Assembly (NCBI GenBank): GCA_002794735.1
Contig: NBAZ01000001.1
Location: 1,922,001 to 1,986,000 of the forward strand
Direction of reading: 5' to 3'
Source of the DNA: Pyrrhoderma lamaoense
Taxonomy: Eukaryota; Basidiomycota; Agaricomycetes; Hymenochaetales; Hymenochaetaceae
DNA: 64,000 nucleotides
Shown here: positions 22,501 through 35,135 of the stretch, piece by piece
Position numbering within the stretch: position 1 is the stretch's first letter
How the letters are laid out: the number at the start of each line of letters is the position of its first letter
Position numbers and translations under genes: made by a program
Notes under the pieces: model-generated
What the model saw: only the letters and a program-made list of their open reading frames with translations
What the model was told of the DNA's origin: nothing
Database searches by the model: none

Positions 22501-25500
22501 ACTGGTATCGAAGGAAGAGTTACTACCGTTAGTGATGTAGTTACCAAGGCACAGTCTGCTTTATCCCGCGAGGATTCGCACGTCATAGGTGCGCGAAGTG
22601 GTGATGCAGAATACGACAAGAGTAATACAATTACCGGGCTCTCTGATAGTATTCAGGGACCACAGAGAGTTATTTCGAAGGTTGTTGCTAGAAAGGCAGC
22701 TCTGAAATCTTCTGGAGGAAAAACAAACCTAACAGCTTTGAGGCGCGAGACTGAGGTGGTCAAGCTACTCGAGAATGCTGGTGGAATTATCAATACGTCG
22801 GCAAATGACTTCATGTCCTTATTCATGGATCTCGTTGAGTCTATTGTAAAATCTGGTGCAGCAGCGAGCCAGCCCATTGGCTCTAGAATGGACCGTCGTA
22901 CCTTAAATTATACACTTGAAAGACTAGAAGAAAAGGGTATGATCAAAACTATCCATACTAATATCCAGTATTCTACCGGTATCAGGAATTCAAAGCTCAT
23001 CTATCTTCCGTCTGTCTCCGAGGAGAGCTTGAGGGACTTCCTTTCACGAGAAAATGCTGCCTTGGGGCAAATTAAACAGAAGAATCTGCAACAAAGGGAA
23101 ATAACAATTGCTGAAACGAACCCAGACAGTCCGATTGCCAAAGCATTGAAATGGCTGCACAAATCCGACTCTCAAGAACCGTATCATGAACGTTGGCATC
23201 GAAATCATCATCGAGTGCACGAGCTTTTCGTCCATGGCGAAGAAGTTATACATTCTGCACTCTTGTTAGAAAAACAAACTTTGTCGCAGACCTATGGCTA
23301 TTTAACGGGGAAAGCTATGCGTGCAAGAAAACTTCATTTACATACGTCAAGTATATTTTCACAAGATAACCCATCAGCTTTCATAGTCTCAAGGAAGAAG
23401 CGGATAATTGCTTCTGCATATTTTGAAAGGGACCTACCGCTATCAGTATATTGTACTTGTGTACTATCACTAGCATACAGAGAGGATATACGTGTTGCTC
23501 TTGGAAAGGAAGGAGAAAAGGATGTACGTGTTGAAAGTATATCTGACGATTGGAAGCATGCCCTCGGGATTGGTAGATCTCGGTCCCGTGATCGAATTAT
23601 TGATCTCCTTGAGTACTTGCGGTCCCTGGATATTGCTACACCTCTTCAGTCCACCAGCACTGCTACTGCTTCGAGCTCTATCATCTGTGACGATCATGGC
23701 AACCATCCATCTGTCTTTCAGCCTGTACCTTCCGACTGGTCTACTAGGATGCCAGTCATTCACCCCACGTATTGGCAGTTCAATACAACGGCTCCGTTAT
23801 ACCTTCTCGCTACACAAGAAGATCCCTTGCCATTCTGTAAGGGTATTTCTATTGCTTCTGAGGAGGAATCTATGTCGTACTGGGATGAGCTCAAGAGAGC
23901 TTCTTTGGATAGAAAATATGCTATAGATAAGGTAGATACGGTTCCGATAGGAGAAATCCCTCTTTCTCAATTAGATCAGCGCGTAATGGTCTCTTTAAAG
24001 AGATCTTCTTCTTGGAATGCCGATTATTCATTTTCGTGGTATCAAACACAATATCTCAAAGGTTTCGTCGATGGTAATTCCGGATGTACTCCACTGCAGG
24101 ACGCCGATGGAGGGGTAGAGCGAATGGAAAAGATTAGTTACGTTTTATCAGCACCGCTGGAGGCCATCAGAAAATACTTTGTTACTCAGAGAGAGTTGAG
24201 CCTAGGGAACATTCAACGTGTCCAAAAAAAGAGGGAACAGTCGAAGGCAACAGAATCACGCATTAAGAAGAGTATTTCCCTTGCACAAAAAGGTGCAGAG
24301 GCTGTCCAGAACCGAGAACGGACATGGGAAGTTTTACTTAAGAAAGTACATCCAGGACCCTTAAAGGTGTAGCCGCTTCTCGCCTTCGGAAACTCCGTCA
24401 GGCCTATATATCAGGGGGTGTCGTGCAGGACAATAATCACTGGACGATCCAGATCACGGAGGCCATCCGTGCGGCTGAGAAGTGTCGGGCAAGTCGTAAG
24501 CTGTTCAAGACCTACGATGTGGGGACTGCATCTTTCAAACAACAATCAAACTCAAGCGATGCCAGACCAGCTGGAGAATTTTCGTATGCTCTAGATAAAC
24601 TGATTGATATACAAAGAAACATGTTTATGGAACGTACACTTCCAGGCTTCGCAGAAGGATCCGGAAGGGTAGATGGAAAACTTCGAAAGAAGAAGGTTGC
24701 AGATGGTGCGACAACTGTACGCACGCGCCGTCAGAGATTTCAGTGGAATGCAGACTTTGATGAACTTGCCCGGGATGCATCCGTTATCATTCGCTCACGT
24801 TGTAGATCCCAGAAGCGTCTAGATTGGGGTGCTTTAGTTCAAGTCTTCCCTGCTATTCCTCGAAACACTGTTCGATTGCGAATACAAACACTCAAAGAAC
24901 AGCCAGGAGCAGAAGCTTACCTGTCCAGACTAGAAAACTGTTGGCATGATCTCTGGTTAAGAAAGCGATCCACAAACGAACTCCCGGACGACAATCCCCT
25001 TGATCCTACTGGTTTTGATTTGAAGGCTCATATCGAGTACCTTCGCAAAAACATTGATAAAATTGCAATGTAAGTCTTATGAACCCTAATGAGGTTTTTT
25101 TTAAATTAATCAGTACATTAAGTCGTGTTGGGATCACAACGGAGCCTGAAAGAGAGTACACCATTCTCCCCAAAGATCCGAGAGATCTCTCTGAACTTTT
25201 TGACATCAATGAGCGAGGATCTGGAACAAATTGGGAATTCCTCTTCAATGCGTCTAGCGCTGAAGAAAGCAGAGAAAAATTATTCTTGGATTCCTCGTTC
25301 GTACTAGAGACCGAATCCTTACCTAAGGAACACTCTATCTCGGACTCGCAATCAATCGCAGAATCTGCCCTCAAGGTAAGGAATAATCTGGTTGTTAGAT
25401 CCTTCAGCTAATAAGTTGTTTACAAAGATGGTTATCGGTACTCCTAATGAATCCTATGACGCTGACCTTGCAGCATCTTTTCTTTATGGTATTGGAGAAA

Positions 25501-26889
25501 AGGAAATTTCGATTGCTCAAGAAAATCTGCTTTCACGGAATGTACTTTCAAAACTTATCAAAGGGACCAATAGGCTTATACCTGGACGGACTATCAAGAT
25601 ATCGGACACGTAAGAAGTAAAACGTTTCTCTTGACTATTTTCTTGATCTTTATTTTTTTTAGAAACCAATATGCCCTTGGCGGCCCTTTATCTGAGGATG
25701 TATTTCAAGATGCAGCTCAACTTGAGGAGTCGTATGCTCTGGAGCAGGATAAATGGCATAATTGGCCTTCAACTTCTTCCGATGGCGATACGGCGGCAAT
25801 ACTGCAGTTGATCTCAGATAATAAAGTTGATTTTCAGTTTGATACGACTCATGCTCAGAGTACGAGAGCTTCTGTTGAAGGCAATAGCAGAAAAGTTGGT
25901 AAGTGATCGATTTTCATCTCTCATTTTGACTTCAGGCTACTAAGGATATCTTCTCAGATGATGACGATATCGAATTAGATATCAATGTGAAGATCCGAGA
26001 TATCGTGATCTTACCCAAGCCTACTCACGATTCAGCTGAAGAACTTATTGTTGAACCTTTTGACTCGTCTGCCCACTGTGTCACTGTTTCAGGAGATAAA
26101 GCGAGTTGTAGGAGATTCTCTGATGGTATCATTGATTGTAGTGAGTGCATAGAACATGCCGAGAGGGAAATAGGCCAGAACAACTATACACAATCCGAAA
26201 AGGGCATTGCACAATTGATAGTGCATTATGCTGATAGCCGGGGGATATTGGTATAGAAACAGAAGAACTGAAGGTGAAATATATCCTGATGTCTTCTAAC
26301 AAAATTGAGGGTTTAATATGTTTATGATAGAACCTTCTCGCCGATACATGTGATGTTCTCACATTTACAAAAGTGCTGCACAGCCTACACACTTCCCGTG
26401 TACCACTCTGCTATCTGACAGGATATTCACAATCTATTTTAGTCTCAGCCAAATATGTTAGAAGATGGACAGTATCCTTGCCGACACCTGATCCAGCTTT
26501 GACAAGAGTCTTTCCGAGACGATGGGTGGATATTAGGGGAGAGCGGGTACCCGAAGTGTGGAATGCTGCTCTTCGTGCTGTTTCTGGGCTGATCCATTTG
26601 CGGCCTGGAATATCTCAGGTTAGTTTTCCGGGTGTAATGATCTAATCTTGGAACTCATTGGGGCTCAATATCTTACAAGGCTGAAATCCGATGGAGACTG
26701 GAAGCAGTGTACGATCGCCAAGAAGTCATTGAAGTGCTAAGCCACCTAGTGTCACACAACAAGATCAGAATTTGTCGTTACACGCCATTCCAGCATGAGA
26801 GGATCTTTTGTCTTGAGTCAGTGAGTAGCAATGAGGAGAAAACAATATTTTGGATGAGCGAAGAAAATCATCACTGGTTTCAGCTGTAA
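19541..26889 (+). CDS. TFC3: TFIIIC B-block-binding subunit (Tfc3/GTF3C1) with AT-hooks
   Basis: This is the large TFIIIC subunit that recognises the tRNA-gene B box for RNA polymerase III. The start MDELIQYCLQSLAFDGNLGC is typical, followed by a winged-helix B-block domain (LQLISRAREEGLSVTALGRATGYD...YLVKQLIELDLV). A basic linker at 21660-22010 carries three AT-hook cores (RGRP, RGRPRK and RGRPPK). The second half holds DFDELARDASVIIRSR...WGALVQVFPAIPRNTVRLR, and the protein ends NHHWFQL. The first intron is long (19596-19826). Single-base losses are evident near 20196, 22485, 24359 and 26242, mostly in G or C runs. In-frame TGA and TAG near 26322 are explained by an intron at 26274-26330. 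Identification is firm; some exon borders are approximate. Confidence 0.9.
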
Positions 26890-27525
26890 TAAGGATTCTG
26901 TCGATTGCTTATGATACTACCATGTATCAATAGTTGAATAACGTTACATTTTTATATCATTATATACTCTATGCATCACTACAAATTGCTTGAGAAAAAG
27001 ATCGATGATGAGTTCTCATGCCATCTCAACTGCGAGAAAGTGAAAAAGCGAAAAAAGATAGGGCGACCGTGAACCCCGAGCACAGCGCTGACCTATAGCT
27101 ATGTTCGAGGTTACTAGTGAACGAGACTTTATAGCTATTGATACGCCTGGTTACCAGTGAGTTGGGTGAGACCCCTCTTTACTTCCCGATCGGGTAGTTG
27201 CGTTGTTTGGCTTCAGCCACCGGAAATCCGGTTGCCACGACGAGCTACTCATCATCATAAACATCTTCACATCCTCCTCTATTCCCTACTTCGACGTCTG
27301 TTCATCGGCTGGACCGTCGCAGCCTTTCCTTCCTCTCTTTCTCTTTTATACTATTTGTTTCTTTCTTTCCAAACTTTTGTAAAGTCGTTGACCGCATATT
27401 CATACCCCAGAGGTATATTTCAATTCTTCTTTTATTGTTCGTTATCACTTCGCAACGTGCGCATTTACATTACCTACTCAAAAAAATCGAGGCTGAAATC
27501 TACTCAAGCAGCTCCTTTTCCTACA
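26890..27525. other. Intergenic: TFC3 3' flank and membrane-protein promoter
   Basis: This 636 nt stretch is the longest gap in the window. An open frame from 27157 runs into the next gene but is Ser/Leu/Arg-rich, lacks conserved features and is probably leader sequence. Pyrimidine-rich tracts at 27300-27380 fit a transcription start zone. No tRNA fold was found. Confidence 0.55.
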
Positions 27526-30231
27526 ATGAGAGTCAAACAAGTTTGGGATGTGGTTCCTCTACCTGCCAAAGCTAAGCTTTTCGTAAGTTGTTTATTCCAA
27601 TCCTGAGACTTCAAGTTAACGAGGACGGGCACTGGATAGTGGGAAAGGATTACGTTCTCTCGTATAACAAGCTTCTAGTGCGTTATATGTTTCTTTGTAT
27701 GATTAATGAATTCTGATAGTGTCCTCCTTACCTTTCAGCTTCGTATTTTCCGTTTTGCACTGCTTGATCCAGATCGTTTTCCAAGTACAAGCATTCACAA
27801 TCAACGCACGTGCCGCCGACTTTCTTTGGGCTCTTGTTGTCCAAGCCGATGCAAAAGACCCAGGTTTTGCTGTGTTAACTAATGACGAACTACGCTTCTG
27901 TGAAGAGGTCCCTTCAGACTTATCAGTATCCTCATGCGAGTTGATCTGGAAAGCTGCAGCTCTAGGGGAAACAGAAAGTAGTATCTCGGCTAGCCCTGCC
28001 TCAGCTGTTCCGGTGCAGTCGCAGTCTTCTATGCAATCATTATCTACTTCAGAAACTATCCCTGCGACTACTACAAGCCTTTCCGATTCTACATCTACTG
28101 GATCTACGAGTGTTTCTGTTCCATTGTCCACCATTACTTCTGTTCTTCCTAACTCTTCAGCGGGTGCAAAGGTAAACCCTTCTCTTATTCCTCTTGTCAG
28201 AGAACTAAAAGTCGTGCAGATAGAGATTGATAGTGACTCCGAGGACGAGGATGACTCCGATAGTGATGTTGATGATGCAGGAAGTGACACTGACAGCGAC
28301 TTTGGAGATGATGTGATTGACTTGGAAAGTGAAGGAGTAGACTTTGAGAAAAGAGATGACAGCGGTGTTTTCAGAGTGACTACCGTTGATGTAGATGGAG
28401 ACGCAGAAGTCATAATAGATGGGTTCGGTTTTGACAACAGACAGGTGCAACTATCTCGCAGATGTCTCTATACCTTGAACTGGCCTGTTGAGAAGTGTGT
28501 TTGAATCTTATCAATAATTGCACAAACATTTATGCCTTGCTTTACAGGTTGGATAACACAAAGCGAGAAGACATAACCTTTATTGGTTTCCAGCTTTGGG
28601 TACTTGGGATGTCCATTGTTGCTGTAAGTAGACTCTAGTGACTCTAATACGGCCGTTTCTGAGTTTGATTTACATTGGACAGATTTTGAATGAATCCATC
28701 CCACATATGTAAGATCCCATATCAATACACAAAAAAAGGCGTACTGAGTTATTACAATCATAGTGTGGCCTCTCTTTTGACTCATATCCTTGCAACTGGA
28801 TGGGGAGGCTATCAAATTGTCCATACAAACGATTTCCGCAACGAATTCAATAAATTAACAACAGATGGGGCCTGCGGCATTAACTTGCTATCTTCATACT
28901 GGCAGTCTAGAGCGAAAGCAGAAATTCCGAGTTTGGCTCTTAATGCTGTGTCTCTTATTGTGTCAGCATTTTTATCCTGGAGGTTATTCAAGGTATGCGG
29001 ATGGATTCTGAGATATTGTAGTAGCTGACTTAGGAATATTGTTCTTCATAGCTTTTTGGATGGCAAACATTCAAACGTGTTGGGGCATCACGCACAATTA
29101 ATCGTGTCTACAAACTCGTATTGACATTGTCCATTACAATCCAACTTGCCTTGTTTTTCATTGTTGCGTCGATTGGACTTTGGTTGGATTCCCTGTACAA
29201 CGGGGCTGTTGGACGTCATGCGACGCAGGCTACATTATACAAGGTTCTCATGATTGTTGTCTTAGTTGTAAGCGTCACTCTTGGACCATCCTTCCTCAGG
29301 TTGCTCATACATCAATTTTAGCTACTCGTCCCATGGTTAACTACTGTCGGTTCCCTTATTCATCACTATTTTCCCTACTGATGCATCTAAAACTAATACA
29401 TTCTTCAGGGTTGGATTGCTGTTCGTCGCGAGCTGAGATTGCCTATGCTACTCTTCCTCGTCTTGTCGGCTGGCTACCTTACAGGATGGGGTGCTATGTT
29501 CGCATCAGCTACTTTCCGTTGGACATTTGTCTATCTCTGGCGATTCTTTGTAAGTAAAATCTAGTGTTTTAAATATCGATGGACGCATTATTCTAATGTG
29601 GGTCTTTGAAGACGCTTATTACATCAGCCTCTGTCTTCCTTACCCTTTGCTGCTTGGTCCTTGGTATAGTTTGCAGGATCAACTTCGGAAAGGGACTTCC
29701 CCGTTATCGTAAGTCACAATGAGGATTGAGAAATCATTTATCCATGTACTGATGTAATTTGTGACCCCAGTTAATGCTGAAGAACCCCTACCCGATGACT
29801 TTGTAAAGGTCGTCCCAGAGAAAGAAGACTATGACGACGAGGAGAAAATCGAGTTCCCCTCGGGTCGTGCTGCATTACCGACTTTCTCTGCTGCTTTCGC
29901 AAAGGATACACCGCCCAGCCAGATGAAGTTCGGTGGTCCTCGTCTTGGTCCTCGTTTTACAAACCCCTCAATCCAACCTTTTGAACCTCAGCCTGAAGTT
30001 TCAATACCCCAGCAACAGACTGGGACACTTCCTTCACACAAAACAACATACTCGAGAGACATGCATGTTCGTGAGACTCGCACAGCGCCCAATATGGATG
30101 GTTCGACGTTGTATGAAACGTCGAATTATCCATCGCGCTCAGCCTCTATTAGAAGTTCAGGCAGCTATGACAGTTACAAATCTAGTCATTCTAGGGACGA
30201 GAAATTCTCAGATCGTTGGATGATTGAATAA
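27526..30231 (+). CDS. Polytopic membrane protein with acidic extracytoplasmic loop, function unknown
   Basis: The start MRVKQVWDVVPLPAKAKLF precedes exons encoding several hydrophobic spans: FSFVFSVLHCLIQIVFQV, FQLWVLGMSIVA, LALNAVSLIVSAFLSWRLF, LTLSITIQLALFFIVASIGLWL, LFLVLSAGYLTGWG and SASVFLTLCCLVLGIVC. A long Ser/Thr-rich then Asp/Glu-rich loop (28000-28330, many SDSDSD-like repeats) lies between early spans. A Pro/Ser-rich hydrophilic tail of about 150 residues ends at 30231. About seven spans are likely. I do not recognise a named family beyond fungal membrane proteins of this layout. The first two introns (from 27583 and about 27681) do not join in phase with the conserved-looking exons unless one base is missing at each. 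The N-terminal model is therefore tentative. Confidence 0.68.
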
Positions 30232-30269
30232 GTAATTAATTTCTTGGCATATACTTTTTCAAAGTTTTC

Positions 30270-30290
30270 GCCTATCACTGTGTGATAGGC
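30270..30290 (+). other. Perfect 9-bp hairpin just after a stop codon
   Basis: The arms GCCTATCAC and GTGATAGGC flank a 3 nt TGT loop, 39 nt after the TAA of the preceding membrane-protein gene. It would lie in that mRNA's 3' UTR. Its function is unknown; being palindromic, it could equally be a DNA-level binding site. Confidence 0.7.
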
Positions 30291-30497
30291 CCATTTTTCT
30301 TGATCAACGTTATGGATTGTTATTCGTATTTGATTTAAATCGTTGTAGCGTCTAGTACAAAAGGACTATCACAACAGACTACGGTTTGGGTATGCATGTC
30401 AGTTGGAATCAAAACAGTGAATACAGTATGAATAGTGATACAAGTTGTCTAATAAATACCAACCCTAAAAAGAATAAAAAATGGGTAAGATGTACGA

Positions 30498-33400
30498 CTA
30501 TGAATTAGCGTTCAATGGCGGAGACACAGTTTCAGATAGGGACAAATCGTTCAATGTTGCAATGGGCAAACTAGAGTCAGATCCGGGGTTAACTGACTCT
30601 GGGGATGCTGCTTTTGTAGGTTCTTTTCCTTTTTCATAGATAACAGCAGCTTGGAGGGTCTTAGATCCACCTTGGGACTCATCCTCGGAGGGTAACATTT
30701 CTGCATTCGTGCTGGCAGCGAGTTCTTCTTCTTCCAACATGTGAAGGGTCTCTACGAATTCCCACATCCAGGGATGATCCAGTAGTTCTTCAGCTGTGGG
30801 ACGAAGCATGGGGTCTATCGTAAGACATTGTTTGATAAAGTCGATCCCTAATTCACTAAGCTCTCCTTTCTCAGGGAGGGGAGGATGCTGTGTAGCAATT
30901 CCAATATGGAACATAATAGCCCTATTTTTGTAGATGTTAGAAAGTAAGGAAAGAGAAAGAAGTGGATGATGTGATTCTTACCACTCGTTGTCTAAGTTAC
31001 TCCAGGGTTTTCTTCCTGTTGCACATTCCAATACAACGCAACCCAAGGACCATATATCCATCGCGCCGTGTCTACTATGCTTGTCGTTCTTTATAACTTC
31101 TGGCGACATATACATAGGAGTACCAGTCAGGGAATTTTTTATTGTGGGTCCCCCTTCCGCCATGTTGCCCGCGGGTGCAGCTAGAGGTGGCATTCGTGTT
31201 CGATGTACCGTCCTGGTGTTCTTTGCTATCACCTTGGCAGCCCCGAAATCAACAAATTTCAAGACACCATTATGATCAAGAAGAATATCTGTATTGCGAT
31301 AAGAATAAAATACCATATTACTAAGGACAACAAGCTTACTATCGGGTTTGATATCACGATGAACTATATTTTGAGAATGGAGGTAAATCAGCCCCGCCAG
31401 CATATTCTCCGTGTAAACTTGTAAAATGGATTCGTCCGCAATTCGACCAAATTCTAGATTCGCAGCTAGACTACCACCCTCGCAATATTCTTCAAAAATA
31501 TAAACCTTGTCACGATGGACTTCAATCCCATAATATTCAACGATGTTGGGATGATGGAGCATTTCCATGACTCGCAATTCGTCTTGAATCTGTTTATAGA
31601 GATTCGGCGTCCCTGAAACATCCTGCACCCTAATTTCTTTTACTGCCATTACTGAGCCAGTATCAAGGTTAATCGCAGTATAAACGGAACCAAATGCTCC
31701 GGCTCCTATAAACTTCCCTTGCTGCCAACGAATTGAAACATTCGAAGTCGCGGAAGCTAGGAACATAAGAGACTTGTCCTCCGGCTTTTGATCGTCCAGT
31801 ACACGTCCAACCACATTCTGTTCCACGCCAACGCCAAAACGTCTTTCTTCAAGTTCATGAACATGGCGAAGAGTGCTTTCCCGGAATCTCTTGATACTAC
31901 GATCCCCCGATGTGACCATATTTGCGAAACTATGTTCCTCATATGCAGTTCCACTTGCAGGAGTTACTGGTTCCCAAAAGTCTTCTTCGTTACCTGTTGG
32001 AATGATAATCTCATTGCCAACCTGACGCAGTTCCTCCTGTTTCTCCTTTTCTCGCAAGGCATCTTGTGCGGAACGTGCCCCAAGTATATCAAAATGGCTG
32101 ATTAGGAGAGTCATGCAACTTGCAACTTTCTGCCTTAGCATTTCAAACTGCTCCTCTGGTAGAAGAAGGATATTATTCCTCCTTGTCCTTAGCATTACAA
32201 ACTCCAAGGCACTGACAGCCCAGCGGAACGTTTTACGGTCTGTCGGATCACAATCGTCGCAAATGAATGAGACCCATTCAATGGCTAGTCGGATTAAGTA
32301 GCGATTAAATTGCAACCAAGATGCTTTGTCCATATACTTCTGTGCATGCTGCCCGTGGTCAGCAGCGAACGAGTACCAGCTCTCTCGGAGATCAGTGGTG
32401 CCAGGGAAGTCAGAGGTAGACCTTCTGATATCATTTGCTCCGTTGATTATCGATTCAGCAAGTTTGACAGTATGAACAGCTAGTTTCCTGAGCTCTCGAT
32501 TGATCGCCGGGAGATGTGCCATGTGGTCGATAACGATATTAGGATATGATTCGATTGTCTCCTCATCCTCGTCTTGTACTATGAACAGTTCGGCGAAGCG
32601 TTCTTTTGCTAGATTGAGTCTCTCATTTGGACCGTCTGCAACGAGTCGTATGCGATTGTCCTTCATTTCAAAATCTAAACGAGAAAGAGGAAGCATCATA
32701 ACTAGACCATTCCAAAGAAAGCGGGAACGGGAGAAAGGATCAACAGATAGGCCGAGTCATCATCTCGTCTTTCTTCTTCAGTGCCAACATCAAAATCTGA
32801 AGAAGCTCCAGTACGCTGGGCACTGGGATAATTATCTTCCCATATATCATGGACGTGAAACGGATCCTGAATTATTCGACGGACAGCATCTGGTCTGTCG
32901 CGAAGACCCCGAGACGCAATTATGTATGTTCCATCTTCTTCGATGGATTGCGTATAAACGAGAAAGTGGTCCGTCTCTACAAGAGTTGCAATGAATGTAT
33001 CTAGTTGTACATCCTCCAGAGTGTATTCAGCTGCATTCCCGAACCTCTGAGTCAAGGATCTACATATAAGTATATTATTGGTTCTCGTATTTGAAAGGAG
33101 TTTAGACTAGCAACTTACCGGGTAAACCTTTGCAACTTTCGATATCGTTTCTTAATTTCATCAAGTACCCTTTCATACCACTTAACCATATCTTCAATCG
33201 ACCAGACTGCCTCCAAATTGTTGCTCACTTCCGTCTCACTTCCATCTGCATTTGTGATTATGTATGTAGCCGATAGAGGCTTAGTTATACCTAACAATTT
33301 TTTCCTCGAATACACAGGGATATTTATCTGCCGTTGAAAAGAGTTAATTACGCGATGATACAATTTGTTGGTCATCGAACTAAGTCCAGAACGTAAGTTT

Positions 33401-34971
33401 GAAGTAGATTATCTCCCGATACTATAGCCACTGACCAAAATTGAAGCGCAACTAGGTATGCACCTCCTTCCACTACTAGACTAAGGTCGTTGAAGGTATT
33501 CCACTGAGATTCCAGAAATTCAGGCTCTCTAGAATATATATCTTTGCTTCCACTTTTTAGTTTCCACTGAACCATTCTACAGAACAAGTGACAAGTCTGC
33601 CGCAACGTCTCATCATAGTCCTCACTGATGCAACTCGGTAGATTCCAGTTCCCACCTGGATCAGGAAGTAAGAAGGCTGCGTACTGACGCTTCAACGTGC
33701 AAGCTAACCCAATGGCTATACGAAAATCTTCCAGCATCTGATCGATTATCATGTCATCTGGATCCTTTACGCGATTTGCATAGTCAAGACGTGAACGTAA
33801 CAGCGCGTGAGCAAGACGAGTCGGGAAAGATATTAATTGGACTAATTCGTTGTCAAACGTCGGAAGGTTGAGAGTTCGGAACATGAGGGCTCGGTTGACT
33901 TGAGTATCCCGAGCGGAAGCTATCAGAGCATGTACAGTATTCAGAGAACCTTTTTCAAAAGTTCTCTGAATTGTTTCTTCTTTCAGCACTCTTTCTACAA
34001 ATGTTGTTCCATCTGTTGGAGTGCATATTTGTGTCTGATCACAGTGAAGAGTCATACATACATACCATGTTCAGCCGAATGTGCCATCACATCTAGTGTC
34101 TCGCTCCCAGTCCACTTGCGAAATATATTAATTTGTTGTTTGAGTGCTGCATGTACATTTGACCAGGAGATCAAAGTATCACAACGCATTTGAAAGTCTG
34201 GTTGAGAGGCTAAAGGTTTGTCCTGATGAAATGCTTTTAAGTGCGGATAGAAGCTTTGTATCTTGTCTAGATGTTGGAGGATAACATTAACTTGGTGCGA
34301 AGCCGACGGAAACCCCGGGTTGTCAATAACTCGGAACTGAAGAATTTCAGATATAACACGATCAACAAGATGCATTTTGCGCTCTTCCAGTAATTTACGC
34401 TCCTCTTCTACGCTTCGTCCCCTTAATTTAGCACGCAACCCAAACCAAATATCTAAATTTCTGCTATTTCCACTATTCGAAGAGGCCAAAAGAGCAACCT
34501 GTATTCGGCTTTTCTCAGACTTAAGGACATCACCGTCGAGGACAGATGCGAGCATGCTCTGCCACTCCAATCGCTCACGGTCTTCAGAGCTATATGGTTC
34601 CATAGGCCCGTTATCCACAGGAAGTGATCCATGATATTCCCTATAATCAACGCCCTGTGGTGATTCTGGATATTCTTCATCGCTACTCTCGTCAAATAAT
34701 TGCAAAGTGCCATTATGATGGATACCCCGTGGGTCACCGAGAGGAGATGGTTGTTGGCGGTAACGTTTTACAAACATGCTATAGATGTCTTTTCTTGGAG
34801 ATGATCTTGTCTCGGCAAAGCAGGGCTGCGCTGTTTCGTTCCAGACTTAGCTGGATGTTGAGCAGATGTTTCATGTCGATAACCAGTGTGAATCCCTGGT
34901 GTATCTACATTAAGGTCATCGGATTTTTCCTCAACATGTCGATAAAGCGTTGGAGTATAACGGCGCGGCAT
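30498..34971 (-). CDS. SSK2: HOG-pathway MAP kinase kinase kinase (Ssk2/Wis4/MEKK4 type)
   Basis: This kinase is expected to phosphorylate a Pbs2-type MAPKK under osmotic stress. The start is at 34971 (MPRRYTPTLYRHVEE). A long regulatory region of about 1000 residues follows, including the conserved WSIEDMVKWYERVLDEIKKRYRK stretch and LDFEMKDNRIRLVADG. The C-terminal kinase domain shows GAGAFGSVYTA, the Lys of VMAVKEIR, HRDIKPDN, DFG in KFVDFGAAKV, a regulatory TGTPMYMSPEV segment, and DIWSLGCVVLE. A 120-residue acidic tail ends at 30498. Single-base losses are inferred near 34777 (after QEKTSIA), 33375 (before MTNKLYHRVINSFQ) and in an AAA run at 32714-32716, where the conserved FFWNGLVMMLP requires one more base. 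The gene is head-to-head with RBG1. Confidence 0.92.
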
Positions 34972-35135
34972 ATGATTGAAGACTCTGAAGAGCGTGCTGC
35001 TGAGATGAGGCTACTCCAAATTATTCACGTGAGGTCTACTGTTACTGAATTCAGATAAAGCAATCTTTGCCTCCTTCAACCTCGTTTGCAACCTTCCGAT
35101 CTCAGTATTCTTGACACACACTACGTTTGGCTACA
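34972..35135. promoter_or_regulatory. Compact bidirectional promoter SSK2/RBG1
   Basis: Only 164 nt separates the two divergent start codons, so 5' UTRs and core promoters of the MAPKKK and the GTPase must share it. I did not identify a TATA box or stress-response element with confidence. Confidence 0.6.

Noticed and set aside
26310..26325. Adjacent in-frame TGA and TAG in TFC3
   Set aside because: A 57 nt GT-AG intron at 26274-26330 removes them and joins GIETEELK to NLLADTCDVL in phase.
27085..27145. GTTCGAGGTT stretch resembling a tRNA B box
   Set aside because: No matching A box or cloverleaf could be made around it.
27703..28437. 244-codon minus-strand open frame, Ser-rich
   Set aside because: It mirrors the Ser/Asp-rich codons of the plus-strand membrane protein; no independent features.
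34040..34055. Apparent frame break in SSK2 after HSAEH
   Set aside because: Using a later AG acceptor gives a 53 nt intron and the phase-correct DGTTFVERVL; no base loss needed.
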